From positions 62,001 to 126,000 of the forward strand of contig NZ_RJVK01000002.1 in NCBI RefSeq assembly GCF_003752135.1: 64,000 bases of DNA. Direction: 5' to 3'. The notes under the pieces are model-generated. The model was not told the DNA's origin. It ran no database searches and saw nothing but the letters and a program-made list of their open reading frames with translations. The stretch is from Caminibacter pacificus. GTDB lineage: Bacteria > Campylobacterota > Campylobacteria > Campylobacterales > Nautiliaceae. The first letter of the stretch is position 1. Each line of letters begins with the position of its first letter. The translations under genes and the position numbers were made by a program. This document shows positions 1 through 7,785 of the stretch, one piece after another.

Positions 1-285
1 GATGAAGCGATGAGCGGTGTTCCTGAAGGATTCGGAGCTCCTATTAATCCGACAATTTACAGAGTTGTAAAAGCAATTGCGGATACGGGAAGTATGTATG
101 TAAAAGAACAAAAAGTAAGAATTCTTCCTGAAAACATTAAAAAAGCCATTAAAGCTTCAGGACTTAGCAAAGAAACATTCGATAAAGCGTATATCGCAGC
201 AAGAGAAGCGAAATATCTCGGAAGAAATAGCGTAAACGAAGCTGGATTATTAATGCTAAAAGCGGTAGAAGCACTAAACGCTTAA
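1..285 (+). CDS. C-terminal end of an unrecognised protein (5' truncated)
   Basis: The reading frame is open from base 1 to the TAA at 283-285, so only the last 94 codons are present. A methionine at 10-12 exists, but the frame continues upstream without a stop and no ribosome binding site precedes it, so the gene probably starts outside the window. The visible part is soluble and helical, with a GFGAPINP stretch near its start. I could not assign it to a family; a loose resemblance to the end of molybdenum-hydroxylase large subunits is too weak to use. A hairpin with a T-run follows directly. Confidence 0.6.
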   Translation, partial: DEAMSGVPEGFGAPINPTIYRVVKAIADTGSMYVKEQKVRILPENIKKAIKASGLSKETFDKAYIAAREAKYLGRNSVNEAGLLMLKAVEALNA

Positions 286-303
286 TCTTCTCCGCTTTTT
301 TTT
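262..303 (+). terminator. Rho-independent terminator of the first gene
   Basis: GCGG-T-AGAAG at 262-271 pairs with CTTCTCCGC at 287-295 (one bulged T) and is followed by an eight-T run. The hairpin overlaps the stop codon at 283-285. Confidence 0.75.
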
Positions 304-344
304 ATTAAACAAAATATATCTCTGACACCACTTTCAAGGCGAAA

Positions 345-366
345 AGAGGCAAAAAGCCAAAAGGCT
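345..366 (-). terminator. Small terminator hairpin at the end of the CDF gene
   Basis: On the minus strand AGCC-TTTT-GGCT (366 to 355) is followed by TTTTTGCC. The stem is only 4 bp and overlaps the stop codon of the cation-efflux gene, so this is a weak call. Confidence 0.4.
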
Positions 367-1261
367 ATTCGCACTCTTCAAGAAGTTTATTTATATGAGA
401 GTCGTCATACGGGTCTGCATGAATATTTATAATCCACTTTTTATCAGGGTCGATTGCTCTTATCTTATCCTCTACGTTTTCGATTATCGTATGGGCGAGT
501 TTGAGTTTCATATCCGGAGTCAATACCAAATGAACGTCAACAAAGTTTCTATTTCCGGCTTTTCTGGTTCTTAAACAATGATAATCAAGCACTAAAGGCT
601 CTTTTTTTATTATCTCTTTTATCTTTTCAACCGTCTCAAAATCCAAAGACACATCAAGAAGTATCTCAAATCCCTCTTTTACGATTTCACTTGCTTCTTT
701 AATAATATAAATACCTATCAAAATAGACAAAATAAAGTCGATATAATACCAACCGGTAAGTTTTACAACGATTAAAGAAACCAAAACCGCACCGTTTGTT
801 AAAAGGTCCGTTTTGTAATGAAGTAAATCGGATTTAATTACCAAATGATTTGTTTTTTTAACCACATAAGCCAAAAACAGCACCAAAGCAAGAGTGGCCA
901 GCATAGAAAAAAGCATTACGTAAATAGAAATATTTATTTCGGTAATAGCTTCGTGGTGAATTATTTTTCTGATACCTTCATAAATAATAAAAAGACCGCT
1001 TGCACTAATAAAAAGCCCCTCGAAAAGTGCGGCAAGCCCTTCAATCTTACCTTTTCCGTAATTAAATTTATGGTCGGGCTTACTCTCACTTACCCTAACG
1101 GCGATATTGTTGAAAATAGAAATCACCATATCCAAAATCGAATCAAGAGCACTTGCAATAACAGCCACACTTCCGCTCATAAAACCTACAACAACCTTTG
1201 CAACGGCTAAAACCAAAGCGGTAAGAGTGGCTACCGTAGTAGCCAAACGAGGTAAACTCAT
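365..1261 (-). CDS. Cation diffusion facilitator (CDF/FieF-like) divalent metal exporter
   Basis: This is an inner-membrane antiporter of the CDF family, which exports Zn, Fe, Cd or similar divalent ions in exchange for protons. Six hydrophobic segments lie in the first ~210 residues. The two halves of the metal site are visible as ALDSILD in TM2 and HYKTD in TM5, the Asp-Asp/His-Asp arrangement seen in E. coli FieF. A cytoplasmic ferredoxin-like domain follows (VDVHLVLTPDMKL). ATG at 1261 is preferred over the TTG just upstream because AAGGA lies five bases before it. Substrate specificity cannot be read from the sequence. Confidence 0.9.
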   Translation of the reverse strand: MSLPRLATTVATLTALVLAVAKVVVGFMSGSVAVIASALDSILDMVISIFNNIAVRVSESKPDHKFNYGKGKIEGLAALFEGLFISASGLFIIYEGIRKIIHHEAITEINISIYVMLFSMLATLALVLFLAYVVKKTNHLVIKSDLLHYKTDLLTNGAVLVSLIVVKLTGWYYIDFILSILIGIYIIKEASEIVKEGFEILLDVSLDFETVEKIKEIIKKEPLVLDYHCLRTRKAGNRNFVDVHLVLTPDMKLKLAHTIIENVEDKIRAIDPDKKWIINIHADPYDDSHINKLLEECE

Positions 1262-1307
1262 CAAAATCCTTTTTTGCGTGAAATATTATTTATTAAATCG
1301 TTCCAAG

Positions 1308-2363
1308 TCAAGATAATTTAATACCGTTTTTTAAAATATCTATTAAAACGGTAGCGTAAGAGCCTTTTGGAAGCGTAAAAACTATTTCGTATTGTGCATA
1401 ATCTTTTAGATAATTTTTCTCTAATATTTCAGGAAAAATCCACGCAGCTCTTCTATCGCCTTTTGCCGGAATAAGCTCGTCGTATTTTTCTTCTATTTCT
1501 CTTGCTTTGTCCTTAGCTCTTAGAGCTTTTTTACCCGGCAAAAGACCCGTTACGGTAATGTCTTTATTTAGAAATCTTTCGGTATCTTCTACATTTTCCA
1601 AATAAAAGAATTTACCCACCGGATAGTGACTCATCACGTCTCCCGGTAAAAGTTTAAACGGATGTTTTTGAGCTTTTACAAACTTTATAAGCTCTTTATC
1701 ATATCCGGCAAACTGAAGCTCTTTTTCGCTTAAATCAAAAATGTTACTAAGTTTTATTCTCTCATTTAGCCAATCGTTAAAGAGTTTTGATTGATAAGCG
1801 CTTATTAAAAATTTTTCAAGTTTTCTGTTCTTTACGAATTTGTCACCTTCGATTATAGCCTTGCCCTCTTCCCAGTTATTTCCGAATTTTCCGAATCTTT
1901 GATATCCGAAAAAGTTCGGAATTCCGTATTTTTTAATCTCTTTTAACACATTATCAAGCTTCTTTGCATCCACAGGAAGTACTTTTTTTAACCTAACAAA
2001 AAACTTATTACCTTTTAAATGTCCAATTTTAAGCTTATTTCTATGCAAATCCTGCTCGACGATTTTAATTTGTTTATCTTGAAATTTATTTATTTCGTCT
2101 CTATATTTTCTCGGCACGCTTATCCATTGAATAGTCATACCTTCTTTATCTTTAAGACCTGCATAACCCATCTCTTTTAGTTTGATACCTGTAGCACTTG
2201 AGATTCTTTTTAACATCTCATCGGTTGTTAAACCTTTTTTTCTAACCTTTAGCATAAGCCACTCGCCCGTATGAGCGAACGGATAAAGAGGTATCTCCTC
2301 AACAACGAAATTTTCGCTGTTTTTATTAAAATGAAAGTTTATCGGTGCATGAGAATATATCAT
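1308..2363 (-). CDS. truD: tRNA pseudouridine(13) synthase TruD
   Basis: TruD converts U13 of tRNA-Glu to pseudouridine. The catalytic aspartate lies in the conserved GYAGLKDKEG motif about 80 residues in, and the insertion typical of TruD is present; the length of 351 residues matches the family. The frame is open further upstream, but translation must begin at ATG 2361-2363. AAGGAAG precedes this codon, the upstream extension overlaps the preceding gene, and the family N-terminus starts here. It overlaps the stop of the EI24 gene by four bases (ATGA), which suggests translational coupling. Confidence 0.93.
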   Translation of the reverse strand: MIYSHAPINFHFNKNSENFVVEEIPLYPFAHTGEWLMLKVRKKGLTTDEMLKRISSATGIKLKEMGYAGLKDKEGMTIQWISVPRKYRDEINKFQDKQIKIVEQDLHRNKLKIGHLKGNKFFVRLKKVLPVDAKKLDNVLKEIKKYGIPNFFGYQRFGKFGNNWEEGKAIIEGDKFVKNRKLEKFLISAYQSKLFNDWLNERIKLSNIFDLSEKELQFAGYDKELIKFVKAQKHPFKLLPGDVMSHYPVGKFFYLENVEDTERFLNKDITVTGLLPGKKALRAKDKAREIEEKYDELIPAKGDRRAAWIFPEILEKNYLKDYAQYEIVFTLPKGSYATVLIDILKNGIKLS

Positions 2364-3025
2364 TTCTCTTCCTTTAATTTTTTTAGTACGAAGTGCGTCA
2401 TAAACACTAATTGAAAAGTATATCCAAATAATGAAACAATAGGTATGAAATAAACGATTGAGGTTAAAAATACCAAAGCCCAAATTCTGGAATTATATTT
2501 TTTCTCTATTTCATCCGGATTTGCAAAAAGATAACTACTATCAAAAACAAGAGGCTTTTTATTTAGCAAACTCCACATAAAAAGCTGATAAAAAATATTT
2601 ACAACCGGAATAAATAAAAAGAAAAACGTAAAAATAAAAATAACAAAATAGATTAAAAATGATTTTATAGAAACCAAAACACCTTTTAAAGTATCATTAA
2701 AAGTCGGTTTTTTAGGTGTGAGATTATAGTGTTTTTCGTTAATTCTAAGAACGATATGATCGATAAAAAAGCTTGAAAACACTCCTAAAGTCGAGATTAC
2801 AGCCAAATAATAAAAAATAAAAATCACTAAGCCGCTACCGATTGTAGCAAGAAAATTTTTTATACTCTCACCAAAAGGAATATAAGAGACATACCCTTCT
2901 AAAAAAGCGTAAATATTATCGCTGAAAAAATAAAAAACCACACCCCAAAATAGTATCGACAAAATAAATGGTAAAAAAGTGTATTTTAAAATTTTTCCGT
3001 CAAACAAATCGACAAGAGCTTTCAT
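2360..3025 (-). CDS. EI24-domain integral membrane protein
   Basis: The protein has 221 residues with about five hydrophobic segments, and its overall pattern matches the EI24/CysZ-like family (Pfam EI24). The long amphipathic region around residues 95-115 (KHYNLTPKKPTF) is typical of the campylobacterotan members. The family includes CysZ sulfate transporters, but no substrate evidence is visible here. The gene lies between thiL and truD in a coupled minus-strand series and overlaps truD by ATGA. Its function is therefore unknown beyond the membrane location. Confidence 0.75.
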   Translation of the reverse strand: MKALVDLFDGKILKYTFLPFILSILFWGVVFYFFSDNIYAFLEGYVSYIPFGESIKNFLATIGSGLVIFIFYYLAVISTLGVFSSFFIDHIVLRINEKHYNLTPKKPTFNDTLKGVLVSIKSFLIYFVIFIFTFFFLFIPVVNIFYQLFMWSLLNKKPLVFDSSYLFANPDEIEKKYNSRIWALVFLTSIVYFIPIVSLFGYTFQLVFMTHFVLKKLKEEK

Positions 3026-3034
3026 AAACTTTCC

Positions 3035-3847
3035 TTAAAAATGATTTTCTTTACAAATACTTTTGTATTTTCCTCTTTTCGTTACGGCAAAAACGGTTAT
3101 TTTTGTTTTTGTCAGTTTCGCAAGGTTTGAAATTATAGACAAGTTTCTTTTAGGGAATGTGAAAAGTATTTCATATTCTTCGCCGCTACACCCCATATTT
3201 TTAGGAATTTTTTTTAAAAACTCATATCCGACATTCGAAATATTAGATATTCTCTCAAGCTCTTTAAAAAGCCCGTCGCTTATATCGCAAGCCGAAGTGA
3301 TGTATTTTGAAGCTTTGTAAAAAAATTCATCTCTTAATTTAGGTGTTATAAATTTAGAAGTTTTAGGGATTTTTCCACCTCTTAAAAGAGTCTTCAAATC
3401 CCTATCAACACTTCCTAAATCTCCCGTAAAAGCTACGTATTCGTTTAGTTTCGCTTTTCTAAATACAGGTCTTTTACTCTCACCTATAAAAGTCATCGAA
3501 ATTGCTATTTTTTCATTTTTTATAGTATCGCCGCCTATTATTTCATATCCGAACTCTTTTGCGGCTTTGTTAAATCCAGAAGCTAAAAGTTTAATTTCAT
3601 GCAAACTAAGACTTTTTGGAAAACCTATATCAATAAGAGCATATTTAGGCTTTGCATTCATTACGATTAAATCGCTTAAATTAACAAGAGAGGCTTTGTA
3701 ACTTATCTCATCAAGCTCAAACCACTCTCTTTTAAAATGTATATCTTCAAAAAAACTATCGCTCGCATAGACTTTACCGTCTATAAAAGCTCCGTCATCA
3801 CCGATATGTTTAGAGTTTATCCGTTTTATAAAAAACTCTTCTTTCAT
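3035..3847 (-). CDS. thiL: Thiamine-monophosphate kinase ThiL
   Basis: ThiL phosphorylates thiamine monophosphate to the active cofactor thiamine diphosphate. The N-terminus carries the IGDDGAFI motif that binds Mg-ATP, then ASDSFFEDIHF, NLSDLIVM and IIGGDTI, all characteristic of the AIR-synthase-like ThiL fold. A CDISDGLFKEL stretch follows in the C-terminal half. At 270 residues it is shorter than the ~320 of E. coli ThiL, as in related bacteria. The start at 3847 overlaps the stop of the PAS gene by ATGA. Confidence 0.9.
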   Translation of the reverse strand: MKEEFFIKRINSKHIGDDGAFIDGKVYASDSFFEDIHFKREWFELDEISYKASLVNLSDLIVMNAKPKYALIDIGFPKSLSLHEIKLLASGFNKAAKEFGYEIIGGDTIKNEKIAISMTFIGESKRPVFRKAKLNEYVAFTGDLGSVDRDLKTLLRGGKIPKTSKFITPKLRDEFFYKASKYITSACDISDGLFKELERISNISNVGYEFLKKIPKNMGCSGEEYEILFTFPKRNLSIISNLAKLTKTKITVFAVTKRGKYKSICKENHF

Positions 3848-4383
3848 AAAAACGCATCCGCACTATCCGGTAATTTATCTAAAATATCCAGCAAATCTAC
3901 TTCCCAACTTTTAAGCGTATTTTTTGCTAAAAGTTCCGCTTTTCTCATACCTTTATATAATTTATAAGCTTCTTGAACTTCTTTTCTTGTCGGTTCGCGT
4001 CTAACGGCAACATATCCCGCAATTTTCGAAGGATCATTTACTACATTTCCATTTTCATCAATAGGATCAACATGAACGTCAACCCAATAATGTTTTCCGT
4101 CTTTTCTTAAATTCATAACCATACCGCTCCAGTGTTCGCCTCTCTCAATAGTATCCCACATATCTTTAAATGCAGCTTCGGGCATAAATGGATGTCTAAC
4201 GATAGAGTGAGGACTACCTATCAATTCATTTTTATCAAATTTAGTCATTTTTCTATATGCAAGAGAAGCGAATGTAATAATACCTTTTAAATCGGTTCTT
4301 GTAATTAGCGCCCTTGCATCAAGACCTTCACTTTGAAACGTTGCTTCTTTCCATATCGGTGTAACTTTTGGTGTTGCAGCCAT
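3844..4383 (-). CDS. Single PAS-domain protein of the Aer/CetB type
   Basis: A soluble protein of 179 residues dominated by one PAS domain (about residues 25-135). Motifs include IVRHPFMP, WSGMVMNLRKDG and YWVDVHVDP, which match the FAD-binding PAS of Aer and of CetB, the PAS half of the Campylobacter bipartite energy-taxis receptor. No methyl-accepting or output domain follows, so it would have to act through a partner; none is encoded nearby. A redox or energy-sensing role is inferred from the family. GGGAGGA precedes the ATG by eight bases. Confidence 0.8.
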   Translation of the reverse strand: MAATPKVTPIWKEATFQSEGLDARALITRTDLKGIITFASLAYRKMTKFDKNELIGSPHSIVRHPFMPEAAFKDMWDTIERGEHWSGMVMNLRKDGKHYWVDVHVDPIDENGNVVNDPSKIAGYVAVRREPTRKEVQEAYKLYKGMRKAELLAKNTLKSWEVDLLDILDKLPDSADAFL

Positions 4384-4421
4384 TTATTGAATCCTCCCAG
4401 CTTTTATTACTATTATTTTAT

Positions 4422-5150
4422 CTAAAAAAAACCATTAAAATCCACTCCACCCATATTAGCACCGAACGATTCGCTAAACGGAGGGTTTTTATCTTTTGTC
4501 TGAAGCATTTTAATGTCGTTCATCGACGAAATGCCCTTCGGACATACCATAAAACATTTTTGACAACTAACACATGAATAAAGCGATTTATCTTTTGCAA
4601 GCTCTATTCTTTCTTGAGTATCGCGTTTATCTCTACTGTCATATACAAAACGATAAGTTTTAGTAAAAGCAAAAGGCCCTGCGAAGTTTTTATCATAATC
4701 AAGCGCTTCACATTCACTATAACACGCCATACACATAATACAATCGGTTTGTTTGTCATAAAGTTTTAAAAGTCCGGGGCTTTGTAAATTTTCCATATTT
4801 TCATCAATCTCATCGACAAACCAATTTTCAAGCTCTTTTATTGACTTTTCCAAATAAGAATGATCAACAACCAAATCTCTTAAAACTTTAGTATTTTTTA
4901 AAGGTTCGATTACAACTTCGTCTCCGAATTTAGAAAGTTTTTCTTTACATGCAAGCACGCTTTGTCCGTTTACTCTTATAGCACACGTACCGCATATACT
5001 GCTTCTACAAAAACTTCTATAAGTCAAACTTCTATCTTTGTTTCTTAATTTATCGAGCACTTCAAGAATGGTTTCGTCTTCTTTTACTTCAATTTTATAT
5101 TCTTGAGTAAACTCTTTTTCTCCGTCAAATCGTTTTATCAATAACTTCAT
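4422..5150 (-). CDS. Orphan fumarate reductase/succinate dehydrogenase-like iron-sulfur protein (FrdB paralogue)
   Basis: The layout is that of the electron-transfer subunit of fumarate reductase. A plant-type [2Fe-2S] site has C48, C53, C56 and C68. Two further clusters are at C137/140/143/147 and C193/196/199/203. It resembles MfrB encoded 1.4 kb upstream but is 242 rather than 321 residues long and lacks a neighbouring flavoprotein or CCG subunit of its own. ATG at 5150 is preferred to the TTG before it (AAGG six bases upstream). It overlaps the kinase gene by 26 bases. The redox partner is unknown. Confidence 0.85.
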   Translation of the reverse strand: MKLLIKRFDGEKEFTQEYKIEVKEDETILEVLDKLRNKDRSLTYRSFCRSSICGTCAIRVNGQSVLACKEKLSKFGDEVVIEPLKNTKVLRDLVVDHSYLEKSIKELENWFVDEIDENMENLQSPGLLKLYDKQTDCIMCMACYSECEALDYDKNFAGPFAFTKTYRFVYDSRDKRDTQERIELAKDKSLYSCVSCQKCFMVCPKGISSMNDIKMLQTKDKNPPFSESFGANMGGVDFNGFF

Positions 5151-5685
5151 CAAGCACCTTTGTAATTATCTCTAATGATTTCTTCGGGTTTTCTTTGTAT
5201 AAAGAAATAAGATAATTCAAGTCCTTTTTATCAAAATTCGAATCACGATGCAAGTAATATCCGATAATTTGTAAAAAATTTCGAGGATTTTCACTAAAAA
5301 CGGCTCTTTCAAAGTCTAAAAACTTTACCGAATCTTCAGTTTTAATAATATGATAATATCTACCGAGCTGTTTATGAAACACTCCTAATCTATCAAGCTC
5401 GTAAGCTCCTTTTAGTGCTTCTTTTATCGTTTCGTAATACTCTTTTTTTCCTATAAGTTCTTTTAACGGCTTTCCCTCAATCAATTCCATAACCAAATAT
5501 TTTTTACCCCTAAAAATAGGTTTTGGAGCAAACGTGCCTTTTAGATAATTTAAAATTTCCCACTCTTTGTCTATCTCGTAAGACTTAGACCATTTTAAAG
5601 CTGCAAACACCCCGTTTTCAAGACGAACTTTATAAACTTCGCCCCTATTACCTTCGCCTATTTTCTCAATAACGTCATATCTCAT
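5125..5685 (-). CDS. Small RIO/Bud32-like protein kinase
   Basis: A 186-residue minimal protein kinase fold. It has a glycine-rich loop GEGNRGEVYKV (residues 10-20), the ATP-anchoring lysine in ALKW (K31), hinge VMELIEG, and FLDFER in place of DFG (D124). The catalytic loop reads HKQLGRYYHII, without the usual HRD aspartate. From memory, a HxQL...H loop is normal for the small archaeal-type kinases of this group, so it may still be active. Its stop lies inside the downstream FrdB-like gene, so the two are probably co-translated. The target is unknown. Confidence 0.75.
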   Translation of the reverse strand: MRYDVIEKIGEGNRGEVYKVRLENGVFAALKWSKSYEIDKEWEILNYLKGTFAPKPIFRGKKYLVMELIEGKPLKELIGKKEYYETIKEALKGAYELDRLGVFHKQLGRYYHIIKTEDSVKFLDFERAVFSENPRNFLQIIGYYLHRDSNFDKKDLNYLISLYKENPKKSLEIITKVLDEVIDKTI

Positions 5686-5740
5686 TAAAAAACAACCTTA
5701 AAAAATTTTTGGAATTATATAAAAAGAGGAGAAAAAAGAA

Positions 5741-6571
5741 TTAAGAGAAAGTAATTTTTACTTTAGTTTTATTTAAATCCCAAAACGCATCTTTAGGATC
5801 GGTTCCGCAAGCTACGTTTATAAGCTGAGTAACTTGTAAAATTGGCTCTTCATATCCGTCCATAGCTTTATGACATAAAGGACAAGGAGTAGCCACTACG
5901 TCCGCTCCCGCTTCTTTTGCTCCCTCAAGTGGTTTTACTGCAAGTCTTTCTTTTTGTTCAGGGTCAGTAAATCTTGCGTGATATCCACAGCAAGTGTTTT
6001 CGTTTTGATACCCTTCTACAAGCTCACAACCAAGAGGTTCTAAAATTTCTTGAAGAACGGTAGGATTTTCCGGATCGTCAAGTGCAACTTCATTAGGTGC
6101 CAATACGTGACATCCGTAGTAAGGTGCGATTTTTACTCCGTTGAATTTTCTTTTGATTTTACTTTTATAAGTATCCATACCGATAAAGTCTCTAATTAAA
6201 TTCAGAGTATGATAAATTTTTGCAGTACCTTTATATTCAAGCCCTTCTTCAGCCAAAATTTCATTTATTTTAGCTTTTAATTCAGGATCGCTGTCAAGTG
6301 CAAGTTTTGTTTTTGCGATAATCATATAACATGTATTACAAGGAGTATATAAATCTACTCCTTTTTCTTCTGCAAGTGCGATATTTCTTGCATTTAAACC
6401 ATAAACAATATTTTTGTTAGTTTCATCAATCACTCCACCTCCACAACACGCACTTCTTTCGAGTAATACGCCTTCAACTCCCATTTTTTCTAAAAAATCG
6501 GTAGTGATGTCATAGTTATGAATATCAGCTCCCTGGAAACAACATCCCGGATAAATTCCTATTTTTTTCAT
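5741..6571 (-). CDS. mfrE: Fumarate reductase subunit E (CCG-domain, HdrB-like)
   Basis: The protein carries two CCG domains as in heterodisulfide reductase HdrB and the E subunit of the non-classical succinate/fumarate reductases (SdhABE, MfrABE). Cysteines lie at 10-11, 42-43, 78 and 81 in the first repeat and at 154, 194-195, 230 and 233 in the second. In the family it replaces the cytochrome b anchor and receives or delivers quinone-level electrons at the membrane surface. It overlaps mfrB by ATGA. No membrane segment is visible, as expected. Confidence 0.88.
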   Translation of the reverse strand: MKKIGIYPGCCFQGADIHNYDITTDFLEKMGVEGVLLERSACCGGGVIDETNKNIVYGLNARNIALAEEKGVDLYTPCNTCYMIIAKTKLALDSDPELKAKINEILAEEGLEYKGTAKIYHTLNLIRDFIGMDTYKSKIKRKFNGVKIAPYYGCHVLAPNEVALDDPENPTVLQEILEPLGCELVEGYQNENTCCGYHARFTDPEQKERLAVKPLEGAKEAGADVVATPCPLCHKAMDGYEEPILQVTQLINVACGTDPKDAFWDLNKTKVKITFS

Positions 6572-7533
6572 GAAAGTTCCTTTTGAATTTTTTTGATGAA
6601 GTTTTGGAATTTTTTAATATCTTCAAACGGTTGAGGGCCAAATTCTTCTTCTTTCATACCTCTACTTCTAAACTCTTCTTCAAGTTTCTTAGTAACCGCT
6701 TCACCTTTTTCGTCTCCAAATGCAACTTCAGGTAAGTGCCATTTATCGATTTGTCCTGTTTCAAATACAGTTTGGAACCAGAATTTCGCTCTTCTTGTAG
6801 CGATATTATCTTCACCCGTTACGTCTTTTGCAATACGTCTAAGCTCAAGAATATCATCTCCCGGTGCAATACCTTTAGGACACGCCGCAAGACACATTTG
6901 ACATTGTACGCATTCCCAAATTCCGTGATCTTCCGCTAATTTTATTCTCTCTTCTACATCCATACCGTCTCTTGTATCCATTATAAATCTGAAAACTTTA
7001 GTAAGTTGGAACGGTCCTAAATATTTTTCATCACCTTCAAGTGCGTTACACTGACCGTAACACGCCATACATAAAATACAATCGGTTTGTTTATCGTATC
7101 TCGCAAATTCTTCAGGTAATACCAAAGATTCGCTTCTATCATTATCAGGTACCACTTTTGGATCCGGCTCAAGATAAGGTTTGATTTTTTTGAGTTTATC
7201 AAATGCCGGTTCTTGATCAACCACCAAATCTCTAACAATAGGTAAATGATGTAAAGGCTCTATTTTAATTACGCCGTTTTTAATTTTATCTTTCGCTTGA
7301 ATTTTACATGCGAGTCCCGCACGACCGTTAATAATCATTGCACAACTACCGCAAATCGCACTTCTACAAAAAGCTCTAAAAGTTAAAGAAGCATCGATTT
7401 TATCTTTTATATACATTAAAAGTTCAAGAACAGTTAAGCTATCCTCAACCTCAACTTCAAAACTTTCCCAATAACTCTCATTCGTATCGGGATTATATCT
7501 TTTAATCTTTGCTGTATACGCGATTTTTTTCAT
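6568..7533 (-). CDS. mfrB: Fumarate reductase iron-sulfur subunit B
   Basis: The electron-wiring subunit of the fumarate reductase. The [2Fe-2S] ligands are C56, C61, C64 and C76. The cluster ligands C152/155/158/162 and C208/211/214/218 follow. The C-terminal extension of about 90 residues, compared with classical FrdB, is seen in the B subunits that pair with CCG-type E subunits. It forms an overlapping pair with mfrE. It has its own -10 box 25 bases upstream and is separated from mfrA by a tRNA gene on the other strand. Confidence 0.92.
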   Translation of the reverse strand: MKKIAYTAKIKRYNPDTNESYWESFEVEVEDSLTVLELLMYIKDKIDASLTFRAFCRSAICGSCAMIINGRAGLACKIQAKDKIKNGVIKIEPLHHLPIVRDLVVDQEPAFDKLKKIKPYLEPDPKVVPDNDRSESLVLPEEFARYDKQTDCILCMACYGQCNALEGDEKYLGPFQLTKVFRFIMDTRDGMDVEERIKLAEDHGIWECVQCQMCLAACPKGIAPGDDILELRRIAKDVTGEDNIATRRAKFWFQTVFETGQIDKWHLPEVAFGDEKGEAVTKKLEEEFRSRGMKEEEFGPQPFEDIKKFQNFIKKIQKELS

Positions 7534-7557
7534 TTTCCATCCTTTTGATGTCTATTT

Positions 7558-7563
7558 ATTATA
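7558..7563 (-). promoter_or_regulatory. -10 box of the mfrBE promoter
   Basis: TATAAT reads on the minus strand 24 bases before the mfrB ATG, with no clear -35. It indicates that mfrBE can be transcribed separately from mfrA, which lies beyond the tRNA gene. Confidence 0.55.
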
Positions 7564-7622
7564 GCAAAAATTTTTCAAAATCAGATAAATTTTATCTTAT
7601 ATAATTTTTACTTATGATATGA

Positions 7623-7628
7623 TATAAT
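7623..7628 (+). promoter_or_regulatory. -10 box of the tRNA-Arg promoter
   Basis: TATAAT ends ten bases before the first base of the tRNA, an ideal position for a stable-RNA promoter. Confidence 0.6.
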
Positions 7629-7637
7629 TTCATCTCT

Positions 7638-7714
7638 CTCCCGGTAGCTCAGTTGGATAGAGCGTCGGATTCCTAATCCGAAGGTCGTGGGTTCAAATCC
7701 CGCCCGGGAGACCA
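7638..7714 (+). tRNA. tRNA-Arg (anticodon CCT)
   Basis: A complete 77-base cloverleaf. The acceptor CTCCCGG (7638-7644) pairs with CCGGGAG (7704-7710), followed by discriminator A and an encoded CCA. The seven-base anticodon loop TTCCTAA has CCT at 7672-7674, which reads AGG. The TTCAAAT T-loop is normal. It lies on the plus strand between mfrB and mfrA, both on the minus strand. Confidence 0.97.
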
Positions 7715-7719
7715 TGTTA

Positions 7720-7785
7720 AGTGAAAAGTGTAAAGTGAAAAATGTAGAAGTTCACTTTTCACTCTTCATTTTTAACTTTTCACTA
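7720..7785. repeat. Palindromic AGTGAAAAGTG-type intergenic repeat
   Basis: AGTGAAAAGTG at 7720-7730 is inverted perfectly at 7753-7763, with further degenerate copies (AAGTGAAAAATG, CATTTTTAACTTTTCACT) on each side. Read on the minus strand it begins at the TAG stop of mfrA. A similar palindrome follows trxC at 23601-23648. It may act as a bidirectional terminator between the tRNA and mfrA. Confidence 0.75.

Noticed and set aside
2364-2483. N-terminal extension of TruD
   Set aside because: It overlaps the EI24 gene in another frame and lies upstream of a good ribosome binding site and the family start.
5125-5685. Pseudokinase call for the small kinase
   Set aside because: The unusual HxQL loop seems to be normal for its family, so absence of HRD alone does not show inactivity.
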